From Rhodocyclaceae bacterium (lineage in GTDB: Bacteria; Pseudomonadota; Gammaproteobacteria; Burkholderiales; Rhodocyclaceae): a stretch of DNA of 64,000 bases. The notes beneath the pieces were generated by a model. That model searched no databases. It was not told the origin of the DNA and saw only the letters and a list, made by a program, of their open reading frames with translations. The position numbers were made by a program, and so were the translations under genes. This document shows, piece by piece, positions 54,591 through 63,099 of the stretch. Positions within the stretch are counted from its first letter, which is position 1, and each line of letters begins with the position of its first letter. The stretch is from positions 1 to 64,000 of the forward strand of contig JACDZI010000002.1 of NCBI GenBank assembly GCA_013426785.1, read 5' to 3'.

Positions 54591-55492
54591 TGCGCAGGTT
54601 CATACCCCTATTGCTCGTGCTGGCCACCGCGCCATTCATATTGCCGACCTGGGGGATCGCGCAACTCGGTTTCGTCGCCACCTACATCGTCGCCGGTACG
54701 GGCCTGATGCTGCTGGCGGGCTATGCCGGCCAGTTGTCGCTCTGTCACGCCGCCTTCATCGGCGTGGGCGCCTATACCGAGGCGATCCTGAACACGCAAG
54801 GCTGGCCGTTCGTGCTTTCCATGCCAGCCGCCGGGCTGTTCGCGGCGGGCGTTGGACTGCTGGCCGCCTGGCCGGCGCGGCGGCTCTCCGGCATCGCTTT
54901 CGCCATTGCCACCCTCAGTTTCGGCTTCATCGTTCAGGAAGTACTCACTCGCTGGGAGGCGCTAACCGGCGGCAATGCCGGGCTGAGCATCCCCGCTCTC
55001 GATCCGGCTACCTTGTTCTGGCTGGCCGGGAGTCTGGCGCTGACGGCCCTGTGGCTGCTCGGCCGCGTACTTGATTCCAGTAGCGGCCGCGCCTGGGTCG
55101 CCCTGCGCGAGGACAGCACAGCCGCCGCCGTGCTCGGCGCCAGTTCGCCGGCAATGAAAGTACAGGCATTGCTGCTCGCCGCCGCATTGGGCGGGATCGC
55201 CGGCGCGCTGTATGCCCATCAGCTCCGCTTCGTCAGCCCCGAACAGTTCGACTGGGTGATGTCGATCGAACTCCTGATGATGCTGGTGATCGGTGGGCTC
55301 GGAACGCGCACCGGCATCGTGCTCGGCGCCCTGTTCCTGATCGCCCTGCCGCAGGCGATCGGCCTGCTGCGCGACGCCTGGCCAGCCGCACTGCCCCCGG
55401 CCGGGCTTGAACTGTTCGCCTTCGGGCTGGTGCTGGTCCTCAGCCTGCGCTTCGCGCCGGCCGGGCTGGCCGGCTGGCTGCGTTCACTATAA
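54590..55492 (+). CDS. branched-chain amino acid-type ABC permease (LivM-like)
   Basis: 300 residues from ATG 54590, sharing one base with the preceding stop (TGATG). YIVAGTGLMLLAGYAGQLSL, CHAAFIGVGAYTEAIL, FAIATLSFGFIVQEVLTRWE and VIGGLGTRTGIVLGALFLI are typical LivM signatures. It pairs with the LivH-like subunit. No LivG or LivF ATPase gene lies in this operon. Confidence 0.9.
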   Translation: MRRFIPLLLVLATAPFILPTWGIAQLGFVATYIVAGTGLMLLAGYAGQLSLCHAAFIGVGAYTEAILNTQGWPFVLSMPAAGLFAAGVGLLAAWPARRLSGIAFAIATLSFGFIVQEVLTRWEALTGGNAGLSIPALDPATLFWLAGSLALTALWLLGRVLDSSSGRAWVALREDSTAAAVLGASSPAMKVQALLLAAALGGIAGALYAHQLRFVSPEQFDWVMSIELLMMLVIGGLGTRTGIVLGALFLIALPQAIGLLRDAWPAALPPAGLELFAFGLVLVLSLRFAPAGLAGWLRSL

Positions 55493-55520
55493 TCGGCCAC
55501 CACTTTCCCGGAGTCCGACA

Positions 55521-56669
55521 ATGCGCCTGCTGTTCCTCTGCCTTGCTTTCCTGTCGCTGGCCACCCGTGCCGGCGGCATCACCCCGACCGAGATTCGGGT
55601 CGGCAGCCTGCAGGACCTGTCTGGCCCCATCGCCTCGCTCGGCGTCCATTTTCGCAACGGTACGCAGATGCGCTTCGACGAGGAGAACGCCCGCGGCGGT
55701 GTGCATGGCCGGCAACTGAAACTGCTGGTCGAGGACACCGGCTACGACCCGAAGCGGGGCGTGCTCGCCACCGAGAAGCTGCTGGGAGGCCAGGGCATCT
55801 TCGCGGCCATCCACAACCTTGGCTCGCCGGTGGTAATGGCGACCATGCCGCGCTTCGTCGAAGCCGGCGTGCTGCACCTGTTTCCCGGCGCGCCGCTGTC
55901 GCAGGTTTATGAACCGGTGCATCCGCTCAAGTTCGGCATGAGCCCGTCCTACACGCTGTCAGTACCGCCCGGCGCGCGCCACCTGATCAAGGAAAACGGC
56001 TTTAGGCGCGTCGGCATCCTCTATCAGGACGATGACATGGGCCGCGAGGTGCAGCGCGGCATCGAGACGTTGCTGGACGAACTGGGCCTCCAGTGGTGTG
56101 AGCAGAGCAGCTACAAGCGCGGCGCCACCGACTTCTCCTCGCAGATCGCCCGCCTCAAGGCGGCCGGCTGCGACTTCGTCGTGCTCGGCACGGTGGTGCG
56201 CGAGACCATCGGCGCCTACACCGAGGCGCGGCGCGGCGGCTGGCAGGTACCGATGATGGTCACCGCCTCCGGCTACACCGCGCAGGTGCCGCAGCTCGGT
56301 GGCGCGGCGATGGACGGGCTATATGCGGTGGCGCTGGTGCCGCAACCCGAGGCTGAGGGAGCTAACCGCGCCCTCGCCGACTGGATCGTCCGCTACAAGG
56401 AAAAATTCCGCACCGAGCCGAACACCTGGGATGTTTACACCTGGGTGGGTACCGACCTGTTCGTGCGCGCCTTGCACGCCGCCGGCCCGCAACCGACGCT
56501 GCAGAAGGTTTCCGCCGCGCTGGAGCAATTACGGACGACCCGCGATTTCTTCGGCAGCCAGCCCATCGCCTTCTCTCCTACCAACCACCTCGCGCTGGGC
56601 CAGGTACGTGTCGCGCAGATCCGTAACGGCCGCTGGGAAAACGTGACGGATTACCTGCCGATCCGCTAG
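55521..56669 (+). CDS. ABC transporter substrate-binding protein (LivJ/HAAT type)
   Basis: 382 residues. Signal peptide (LLFLCLAFLSLATRAGG), then a periplasmic-binding type I fold: EIRVGSLQDLSGPIASLGVH, FDEENARGGVHGRQLKLLVE, VGILYQDDDMGREVQRGIE and FSSQIARLKAAGCDFVVLG. It belongs to the ABC permeases upstream. The AATG start has GGAG nearby. The solute is unknown. Confidence 0.9.
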   Translation: MRLLFLCLAFLSLATRAGGITPTEIRVGSLQDLSGPIASLGVHFRNGTQMRFDEENARGGVHGRQLKLLVEDTGYDPKRGVLATEKLLGGQGIFAAIHNLGSPVVMATMPRFVEAGVLHLFPGAPLSQVYEPVHPLKFGMSPSYTLSVPPGARHLIKENGFRRVGILYQDDDMGREVQRGIETLLDELGLQWCEQSSYKRGATDFSSQIARLKAAGCDFVVLGTVVRETIGAYTEARRGGWQVPMMVTASGYTAQVPQLGGAAMDGLYAVALVPQPEAEGANRALADWIVRYKEKFRTEPNTWDVYTWVGTDLFVRALHAAGPQPTLQKVSAALEQLRTTRDFFGSQPIAFSPTNHLALGQVRVAQIRNGRWENVTDYLPIR

Positions 56670-56674
56670 CCGAA

Positions 56675-56698
56675 AAAACTCGGCTCCGGCGGGACGGC
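56675..56698 (-). repeat. dispersed repeat, copy 18, GGAGCC variant (intergenic)
   Basis: AAAACTCGGCTCC then GGCGGGACGGC on the plus strand. It lies between the convergent binding-protein and dienelactone hydrolase genes. Confidence 0.86.
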
Positions 56699-56699
56699 C

Positions 56700-57557
56700 T
56701 TAAACGCCGTTCTGCTTGAACCAGACCTGGAGGCGACCCCAGCCATCTTCGGCCGCTTCCCTGCGGTAAGTGGGGCGGTAGTCGGCATGGAAGGCATGCG
56801 GCGCGTCGGGGTAAACATGGAGTTGCGATTTGCCGCCGCTCTTGGCCAGTGCGGCCTGCATTGCCTCCACATCGTCAAGCGGAATGCCCTGATCCTTGCC
56901 GCCGTAGAGTCCCAACACGGCGCCCTTGAGTTCGTCCGCGATATCGAGCGGCCAACGCGGGGTGCGGTCGTTCATCTCGCCATCGATGCGGCCATACCAG
57001 GCAACCCCCGCTTTAACCGCCGGATTGTGGCCGGCATACAACCAGGTAATGCGCCCGCCCCAGCAGAAGCCGGTAATGCCCAGCCGGGCCGGATCACCGC
57101 CATTGTTCTTCGCCCAATTGGCGCAGGTATCGAGATCGGCCATCACTTCCCGATCGGCTACCTTGGCGATGATGGCGGAGAGGATTTCCTGGATGTTCGT
57201 AAGTTTGCGCGGATCGCCGTGGCGGGCGAACAGTTCGGGTGCGATGGCCAGGTAGCCCAGTCTGGCCAGTCGCCGGCAGACATCGGCAATGTATTCATGC
57301 ACGCCGAAGATTTCCGAAACGACGAGGATGGTCGGCAGATTTTTTCCGCCCTCAGGCTGGGCACGGTACGCCGCCAGTTCGCCGATCTTGACTTCGCCAG
57401 CCTGTAGTCCGGAAGACTCGGTCTTGATGGCCGTTTGCGCCATGACCGGTTGCACGGCCAGCGCAAAGCCGGCCCCCAGGGCAGTGACTACAAAGCCGCG
57501 CCGTGTCAGGTTCGCGGCAGGCAACAGGCTGTCGAAATCGGGGTTGGCTGTTTTCAT
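56700..57557 (-). CDS. dienelactone hydrolase family protein, exported
   Basis: 285 residues. A twin-arginine signal ([19 protein letters not shown]) and an alpha/beta hydrolase core with Cys nucleophile in [17 protein letters not shown], an acid in [16 protein letters not shown], and His in [17 protein letters not shown]. This matches dienelactone hydrolases, which open lactones in aromatic degradation. The exported form may act on other esters. Export through Tat suggests a folded substrate enzyme. Confidence 0.88.
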   Translation of the reverse strand: MKTANPDFDSLLPAANLTRRGFVVTALGAGFALAVQPVMAQTAIKTESSGLQAGEVKIGELAAYRAQPEGGKNLPTILVVSEIFGVHEYIADVCRRLARLGYLAIAPELFARHGDPRKLTNIQEILSAIIAKVADREVMADLDTCANWAKNNGGDPARLGITGFCWGGRITWLYAGHNPAVKAGVAWYGRIDGEMNDRTPRWPLDIADELKGAVLGLYGGKDQGIPLDDVEAMQAALAKSGGKSQLHVYPDAPHAFHADYRPTYRREAAEDGWGRLQVWFKQNGV

Positions 57558-57582
57558 GGGTCTCTCCTCATTTTTGGGGTTA

Positions 57583-59040
57583 TTACATCAGGACGATATC
57601 GTACTGTTCCTGGGTGCAGCTTGACTCGGCCTGTAGCGAAATCGGCCGACCGATGAAATCGGACAGCATGGCCAGCGCCTGGGATTCCTCGTCGTGAAAC
57701 AGGTCGATCACCGCCGGAGCCGCCAGCACACGCATTTCGCGGGCCGAGAACTGGCGGGCTTCGCGCAGCAACTCGCGCAAAATCTCATAGGCCACCGTCT
57801 GGGTTGTCCTGACCACGCCGCGACCGCCACAGGTGGGGCACGGCGCGCAGAGAATCTGCGCCAACGACTCGCGCGTACGCTTGCGCGTCAGTTCGACCAG
57901 GCCAAGCTGGGTAAAGCCGTTCACCGTGATGCGGGTGTGGTCGCGCGCCAGTGCCTTGTTGAGTTCGCCCAGCACGGCTTCCTGGTGCTCGGCGGATTCC
58001 ATGTCGATGAAGTCGATGATGATGATGCCACCCAGGTTGCGTAGTCGCAGTTGGCGGGCGATGGTCTGAGCCGCTTCGAGGTTGGTCTTGAAGATGGTGT
58101 CGTCGAAGTTGCCGCCGAAACGATTCCCGACGTAGGCACCGGTATTGACGTCGATGGTCGTCATGGCTTCGGTCTGGTCGATGATCAGGTAGCCCCCCGA
58201 CTTGAGGTCGACGCGGCGTGACAGTGCCTTCTGGATTTCGTCCTCAACGGCATAGAGGTCGAAGAGCGGCCGTTCGCCGGTGTAATGCGCCAGCAGTGGT
58301 GTGAGCGGCGGCATGTATTCGTGCGCGAAGGCCGAGAGTTTCTGGAAGTTCTCACGTGAATCGACGATGATGCGTGCAGTTTCTGGCCCGGCGAGATCGC
58401 GTAGCACACGTTGGGCGAGGGTCAGATCGTGGTGCAGCCTAGCAGGGGCCGACAGGGTCCGGGCGCGGTGGCGGATCTCCTGCCAGAGCCGGCGTAGGTA
58501 GGCGATGTCGAGCGCCAGTTCCTCGTCGGCAGCGTTTTCGGCCATGGTACGGACGATGAAGCCCCCCGTTTCGTCGGGCGCCAGCAGCTTCTGGATGCGT
58601 TCGCGCAGCAGCTCGCGTTCGGCCTCGTCCTCGATCTTCTGCGAGATGCCGATGTGGCGTTCCTGCGGCAAATAGACCAACAGGCGACCGGCCAGCGAAA
58701 TCTGCGTCGACAGGCGAGCGCCCTTGGTGCCGATTGGGTCCTTGAGGGCCTGCACCATGAGGGTTTCGCCTTCGGCGATCTGGCGCTCGATCGGCCGCAG
58801 ACTGCTGTTTTTTTCGCACCAGATGTCGGCGACGTGCAGGAAGGCGGTGCGCTCGAGGCCGACTTCGATGAAGGCCGACTGCATGCCCGGCAACACGCGC
58901 ACGACGCGCCCGAGGTAAAGGTTGCCGACAATGCCGCGCCCACCGGTGCGCTCGATGTGCAGTTCCTGCACGGCGCCCTGCTGCATGAGGGCGACCCGCG
59001 TTTCCTGCGGGGTCAGGTTAATGAGGAATTCCTCATTCAT
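57583..59040 (-). CDS. rng: ribonuclease G
   Basis: 485 residues from ATG 59040, overlapping the maf stop. N-terminal S1 domain ([39 protein letters not shown]), RNase E/G core with [20 protein letters not shown] and [19 protein letters not shown], and the zinc-link [11 protein letters not shown]. It processes 16S rRNA 5' ends and decays mRNA. Confidence 0.95.
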   Translation of the reverse strand: MNEEFLINLTPQETRVALMQQGAVQELHIERTGGRGIVGNLYLGRVVRVLPGMQSAFIEVGLERTAFLHVADIWCEKNSSLRPIERQIAEGETLMVQALKDPIGTKGARLSTQISLAGRLLVYLPQERHIGISQKIEDEAERELLRERIQKLLAPDETGGFIVRTMAENAADEELALDIAYLRRLWQEIRHRARTLSAPARLHHDLTLAQRVLRDLAGPETARIIVDSRENFQKLSAFAHEYMPPLTPLLAHYTGERPLFDLYAVEDEIQKALSRRVDLKSGGYLIIDQTEAMTTIDVNTGAYVGNRFGGNFDDTIFKTNLEAAQTIARQLRLRNLGGIIIIDFIDMESAEHQEAVLGELNKALARDHTRITVNGFTQLGLVELTRKRTRESLAQILCAPCPTCGGRGVVRTTQTVAYEILRELLREARQFSAREMRVLAAPAVIDLFHDEESQALAMLSDFIGRPISLQAESSCTQEQYDIVLM

Positions 59041-59654
59041 GCCGGATAACCGAATGTGCGCAACAGCAACGCGGTTTCGCACAGCGGCAGGCCGACGATG
59101 CCGGAGTGGCTGCCGCGAATTTCCTCGATGAAGATCGCCGCCCGCCCCTGGATGCCGTAAGCGCCAGCCTTGTCGTGCGGCTCGCCGCTGGCGACGTAGG
59201 CGCGAATCTCGTCGGCAGACAGGGGCCGGAAACGGACATCGCTCACCGACAAACGCGACTCGCAGCGGTCGCCAGAGGCCATGGCGATGGCGGTCAGGAC
59301 GCGATGGCCGCGACCGGAGAGCCGCTGCAAGATCGCCGCTGCGTCGACATTATCGACCGGCTTGCCGATGATGGCACCCTCGACGTCGAGCGTGGTGTCG
59401 GCCGCCAGCACGGGGCGCGGCGGCAACCGGCGACGGGCCAGCAAGTCGGCGCCGTGGCGCGCCTTGGCGATGGCGACACGCAATACATAGGCTTCGGGCA
59501 ATTCGCCGGGGTAAACCTCCTCCTTGGTTTCCGCATCGGCACGCGGGCCCGTGCGAAACAGTAGCAGGTCGAAACGCACACCGATCTGCGCGAGCAGTTC
59601 GCGGCGGCGCGGACTCTGGGAGGCGAGGTAGATGCGGGGTTCGAGGGTGGCCAT
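59037..59654 (-). CDS. Maf family nucleotide pyrophosphatase
   Basis: 205 residues: IYLASQSPRRRELLAQIGVR at the N-terminus, VLAADTTLDVEGAIIGKP in the middle, and AGAYGIQGRAAIFIEEIRGS toward the end. Maf proteins hydrolyse modified or excess dTTP/UTP, or m7GTP. The subfamily is not certain. It is coupled to rng by an ATGA overlap and lies in the rsfS-rlmH-maf-rng run. Confidence 0.92.
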   Translation of the reverse strand: MATLEPRIYLASQSPRRRELLAQIGVRFDLLLFRTGPRADAETKEEVYPGELPEAYVLRVAIAKARHGADLLARRRLPPRPVLAADTTLDVEGAIIGKPVDNVDAAAILQRLSGRGHRVLTAIAMASGDRCESRLSVSDVRFRPLSADEIRAYVASGEPHDKAGAYGIQGRAAIFIEEIRGSHSGIVGLPLCETALLLRTFGYPA

Positions 59655-59657
59655 GGA

Positions 59658-60134
59658 TCAGCGTGAGTCGCGATGATAGGGGTGGCCCTGCCGCAGGCTG
59701 TGGGCCCGGTAGAGCGCCTCGGCCAGCACCACGCGGGCCAACCCGTGCGGCAGGGTCAGTGAGGAGAGGCGCAGACGTTCCTGAGCGCCATTTTTCAGTG
59801 CGGGATCGAGGCCATCCGGCCCGCCGATCAGGAAAGCCGCATCCTCCCCGCCTGCCTGCCAGTCATCAAGCCGCGCCGCCAGGGAACGCGTATCGAGTGT
59901 TTCGCCGCGTTCGTCAAGGACGATGCGCCAACAACGGGCCGGCAGGGCGGCCTCGATGCGTTTTGCCTCGGCGGCCATCATGGCGTCGACGGTTTTCCCG
60001 GTGGTACGCGGTTCCGGCTTGATTTCAATGAGCTCGAGCGGCAGTTCGCGCGGCAAGCGCTTCGCGTATTCGGCGAAACCGGCATTCATCCAGTCCGGCA
60101 GGCGCGTGCCCACGGCGACCACGACGAGCCTCAC
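59658..60134 (-). CDS. rlmH: 23S rRNA pseudouridine(1915) N3-methyltransferase RlmH
   Basis: 158 residues from GTG 60134, overlapping the rsfS stop (GTGA). The SPOUT fold shows [54 protein letters not shown] and [20 protein letters not shown] ending in GHPYHRDSR. It methylates pseudouridine 1915 in helix 69 of the 50S subunit. Linkage with rsfS is universal in proteobacteria. Confidence 0.95.
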   Translation of the reverse strand: MRLVVVAVGTRLPDWMNAGFAEYAKRLPRELPLELIEIKPEPRTTGKTVDAMMAAEAKRIEAALPARCWRIVLDERGETLDTRSLAARLDDWQAGGEDAAFLIGGPDGLDPALKNGAQERLRLSSLTLPHGLARVVLAEALYRAHSLRQGHPYHRDSR

Positions 60135-60484
60135 TTTTTCGGCGCTTGCGCCGCGGCACGACGCGGTTTCTGCCACAACGATTCGAGATCGTAGTGGTTG
60201 CGCACGCTGGGCAGCATCACATGCACGACGATATCGCCCAGATCGACCAGCACCCATTCCCCGCCATCCTCGCCTTCGACGCCGATCACCTCGCCGCCGG
60301 CCTCGCGTACCTTTTCGGAGACATTGCGCGCCAGTGACTTGGCCTGCCGTGACGAGCTGGCGCTGACAATGACGATGCGGGCAAACAGGGAAGAAAGCTT
60401 GAGCGTGTTGATGACCTCAATGTCCTTGCCCTTGATGTCTTCGAGCGCGGCCACGACGATGCGTTGCAGTTTGCGGATGTCCAT
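60131..60484 (-). CDS. rsfS: ribosome silencing factor RsfS
   Basis: 117 residues. [40 protein letters not shown] and [20 protein letters not shown], then YDLESLWQ. It binds uL14 and blocks subunit joining in starvation. It lies between nadD and rlmH as usual. Confidence 0.95.
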   Translation of the reverse strand: MDIRKLQRIVVAALEDIKGKDIEVINTLKLSSLFARIVIVSASSSRQAKSLARNVSEKVREAGGEVIGVEGEDGGEWVLVDLGDIVVHVMLPSVRNHYDLESLWQKPRRAAAQAPKK

Positions 60485-60487
60485 GTA

Positions 60488-61147
60488 TCAGGTGCCGTAA
60501 AGGTGATGTTGGCGAATATAGTCGAGAACCGGCACGGGCAGCAATTCGCGCAGACGCTCCGGCGGGGTGCCGGTCGCCAGCATATGGCGCACTTCGGTGG
60601 CCGAGACCGTGCCGGCCACGAGCTCGAAGGGCACGATGGTGCCGGCAGGTAGGTGTGAAAAGTCGGCGTTGGCAGGACGGCAACGCGCGGCAAATTCCGC
60701 AGCCAGCGGCGCGGCGAAATCATCGAGCGGATAGCCCGGGCGGGTCGCCACCCCGACATGGACGAATGTGAAGATATCCTGCCAGCGATGCCAGCTCGGC
60801 AAGCTGCGGAAGGCATCCGCCCCCATCAGCAGCACCAGCGGTCGGGCGAGCCCAAACTGCTGGCGCAAGCGTGCCAGAGTATGCACGGTATAGCTGGGCA
60901 TGGTGTGTTCCGCCTCGCTGGTATCGAGGGAAAAACGTGGCTCGGCGGCAATGGCGGCCTGCACCATGGCGCAGCGGTCGGCCGGAGTGGTTCGCGGCTG
61001 GTTGCGGTGCGGTGGCTGCCCGGCCGGAACCCATAACACTTCGGCGAGTTGCAACTTCTCGCTGGCCACGCGGGCCAGCGCAACATGGGCGAGGTGAACC
61101 GGATCGAAGGTACCGCCGAGAATGCCTACGGCTTCAGGCGTTTTCAT
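60488..61147 (-). CDS. nadD: nicotinate-nucleotide adenylyltransferase
   Basis: 219 residues from ATG 61147. Nucleotidyltransferase motif VGILGGTFDPVHLAHVALAR, PAGQPPHRNQ, and the C-terminal GTVSATEVRHMLATGTPPER. It makes deamido-NAD. In the loop AARCRPANADFSHLPAG the codons come from a repeat copy, in a variable region between the core strands and the C-terminal ISSTxIR-like motif. Confidence 0.93.
   Translation of the reverse strand: MKTPEAVGILGGTFDPVHLAHVALARVASEKLQLAEVLWVPAGQPPHRNQPRTTPADRCAMVQAAIAAEPRFSLDTSEAEHTMPSYTVHTLARLRQQFGLARPLVLLMGADAFRSLPSWHRWQDIFTFVHVGVATRPGYPLDDFAAPLAAEFAARCRPANADFSHLPAGTIVPFELVAGTVSATEVRHMLATGTPPERLRELLPVPVLDYIRQHHLYGT
60658..60681 (-). repeat. dispersed 24-base repeat, copy 19 (inside nadD)
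   Basis: AAAAGTCGGCGTTGGC then AGGACGGC, one base from consensus. On the gene's strand it reads RPANADFS. Confidence 0.88.
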
Positions 61148-61946
61148 CCACACCCGAATGAAAGATATCGCGATAGCTGATGTAGATGCTGGCCGTGAGT
61201 ACCGGTGCAATCAGGAAGACCAGCAGCATGCGCATGACCACCAGCACGGCATTCATCGACAGGCCGGAAATCTGGCCGAGGGCAATCAAAATCACACCGG
61301 GAGCCACTCCCGCCAGAACGATGGCGGCGAGGCCGAACATCAGCATCGCGCGCCAGTTGCGCCACGAGGCGACCGCGCTGAAGAACACCGCTTTCAGGGG
61401 CGCGATCCGATCCCAGCCGGCCAGAAAGGGGGCGAACCAGAAGGCAATGATCAGCGGCATGGCCAGCAGCATCAGGCGGAACAGGGCCGCCAGCATGGTC
61501 GCCTCGTCCGTGGCCGGGCCTGCCACCAGCACACCTTCTTCGCCCATGTTGGGTGTGACCGGTACCTCAAGGTTCGCCAGCGGATCGTTGCCGTCGTTGA
61601 ACGCCAGGTTGATGAGCACCAGCAACACGGCCCCGGCTAGCTGTAGGCCACCCAGGCGCAACATGGCGCGACCATTGCCCAGCAGGCCATGCAGCAAGTT
61701 GATCTTGGTCGGCGGCTGTCCGAGGTCGACCAGGCGACAGCCATTGGCTACCAGCAGCGTCAGGGCGGGCAGTATGAGCGGCAGCAGGACGGGGCCAACC
61801 CTCGGAAGGATCACTGCCAGAATCTGCACCACCAGCAGGTAAATCAGTGTCAGTGCCGTGATCAGGGGTGGGTTGCGCCGAAAGAGCCGAAAGCCCTCGC
61901 GCAACCACGAAACTCCGCGCTCCGCCGGCAAGCAACGCGCCTGCAT
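61134..61946 (-). CDS. BPSS1780 family membrane protein
   Basis: 270 residues from ATG 61946 (MQARCLPAERGVSWLREGF). About six helices: LITALTLIYLLVVQILAVIL, LAGAVLLVLINLAFNDGNDP, and MLMFGLAAIVLAGVAPGVIL with LVFLIAPVLTASIYISYRDI near the end. This is a betaproteobacterial family of unknown function. It overlaps the nadD start by 14 bases. Confidence 0.82.
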   Translation of the reverse strand: MQARCLPAERGVSWLREGFRLFRRNPPLITALTLIYLLVVQILAVILPRVGPVLLPLILPALTLLVANGCRLVDLGQPPTKINLLHGLLGNGRAMLRLGGLQLAGAVLLVLINLAFNDGNDPLANLEVPVTPNMGEEGVLVAGPATDEATMLAALFRLMLLAMPLIIAFWFAPFLAGWDRIAPLKAVFFSAVASWRNWRAMLMFGLAAIVLAGVAPGVILIALGQISGLSMNAVLVVMRMLLVFLIAPVLTASIYISYRDIFHSGVDENA

Positions 61947-61963
61947 GGGCCGGGTGTCGGGAT

Positions 61964-62335
61964 TCAGAAGGTGTGAATGACCCACATCGGCACGGAAATC
62001 CCCTTGTCGCCGGTACCGATGTCTTCACGCACGAAACCGCCATCGCCCTTCGCGTCCACCAGATAGTAGGGCGGCATGCCGTTGGAGGGCGTGACCTTGA
62101 TCATGTAGAGCTTGCCGTTCATGCGGTATTCCTCGACCTTGTCCTCGCCACGCTTCTTGATGGTGACCTGGGGTTCGAGCGTGGCATCATCCACCATCCC
62201 CGGTGGCGGCGGGGGCGGCTCGGGCAGCGGCATCAGATCGGGCGGACGCGTTTGCGCGACGGCAGGCAGGACAACGGCGCCAAACAGCAGCGCAAACAGG
62301 ACGGGGCGGCAGGAAGGAAGGCGCATGGGGGTCAT
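61964..62335 (-). CDS. DUF2782 protein, exported
   Basis: About 123 residues. Signal peptide (VLFALLFGAVVLPAVAQT), a Pro-rich linker (MPLPEPPPPPPGM), then LEPQVTIKKRGEDKVEEYRM, NGKLYMIKVTPSNGMPPYYL and VDAKGDGGFVREDI, the DUF2782 pattern. ATG 62335 and ATG 62326 are both possible starts. Its steady linkage with nearby polA in betaproteobacteria is noted, but function is unknown. Confidence 0.85.
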   Translation of the reverse strand: MTPMRLPSCRPVLFALLFGAVVLPAVAQTRPPDLMPLPEPPPPPPGMVDDATLEPQVTIKKRGEDKVEEYRMNGKLYMIKVTPSNGMPPYYLVDAKGDGGFVREDIGTGDKGISVPMWVIHTF

Positions 62336-62361
62336 TGCTCCAAGGAATGCGTTCATTCTAT

Positions 62362-63090
62362 CTACAAATTCAGCAGCAGATCGTGTTCCGCCGGCAGGTG
62401 GTCGAAACCGCGCGTCTCGTAATGCGTGAAAATCGCCGCCACGATCGCTTCGGGCTCGTCGATGATCTGGATCAGGTCCATGTCTTCCGGGTTGATCATG
62501 CCCTCGGCCACCAGACGCGCGCGGAACCAGTCGAGCAGGCCATTCCAGAAACCATCGCCGACCAGGATCAACGGCATCTTCGGTGTCTTGCCGGTCTGGA
62601 TCAGCGTCAGCGCTTCAAGCAACTCGTCCAGCGTACCAAAACCGCCCGGCATCACCACATAGGCGGCGGCGAAGCGCACGAACATGTACTTGCGGGCGAA
62701 GAAGTGGCGGAAGCTCTGCGAGATGTCCTGGTAGGGGTTGGTCTGCTGTTCCATCGGCAACTGGATGTTGAGGCCAATGCTCGGACTCTGGCCGAAATAG
62801 GCGCCCTTGTTGGCCGCCTCCATCACGCCGGGACCGCCGCCGGAAATCACCGAGAAACCGGCATCCGACAACAGACGGGCGATGCGTTCGGTGTGCTGGT
62901 ACCAGGGCGAATCGGGCGGAATGCGGGCGCTGCCGAAGATCGACACCGCCGGCCGGACACCGGCAAGGCGTTCGGTCGCCTCGACGAACTCTGACATAAT
63001 GCCAAACACCCGCCAGGCCTCGCGCGCCGTCGATGCTGGCGCCGCCAGCCGGGGATCGGCAATCTTCGGCAGTTTGTCCTTTGCGCTCAT
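62362..63090 (-). CDS. LOG family protein (TIGR00730 Rossmann fold)
   Basis: 242 residues from ATG 63090. GSARIPPDSPWYQHTERIAR, the GGGPGVMEAANKGAYFGQ motif and AYVVMPGGFGTLDELLEAL. LOG proteins cleave cytokinin-type nucleotides or AMP-like nucleotides. The larger form, with an N-terminal extension as here, is often of unassigned substrate. It is divergent from polA. Confidence 0.88.
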   Translation of the reverse strand: MSAKDKLPKIADPRLAAPASTAREAWRVFGIMSEFVEATERLAGVRPAVSIFGSARIPPDSPWYQHTERIARLLSDAGFSVISGGGPGVMEAANKGAYFGQSPSIGLNIQLPMEQQTNPYQDISQSFRHFFARKYMFVRFAAAYVVMPGGFGTLDELLEALTLIQTGKTPKMPLILVGDGFWNGLLDWFRARLVAEGMINPEDMDLIQIIDEPEAIVAAIFTHYETRGFDHLPAEHDLLLNL

Positions 63091-63099
63091 ACCTTCCAC

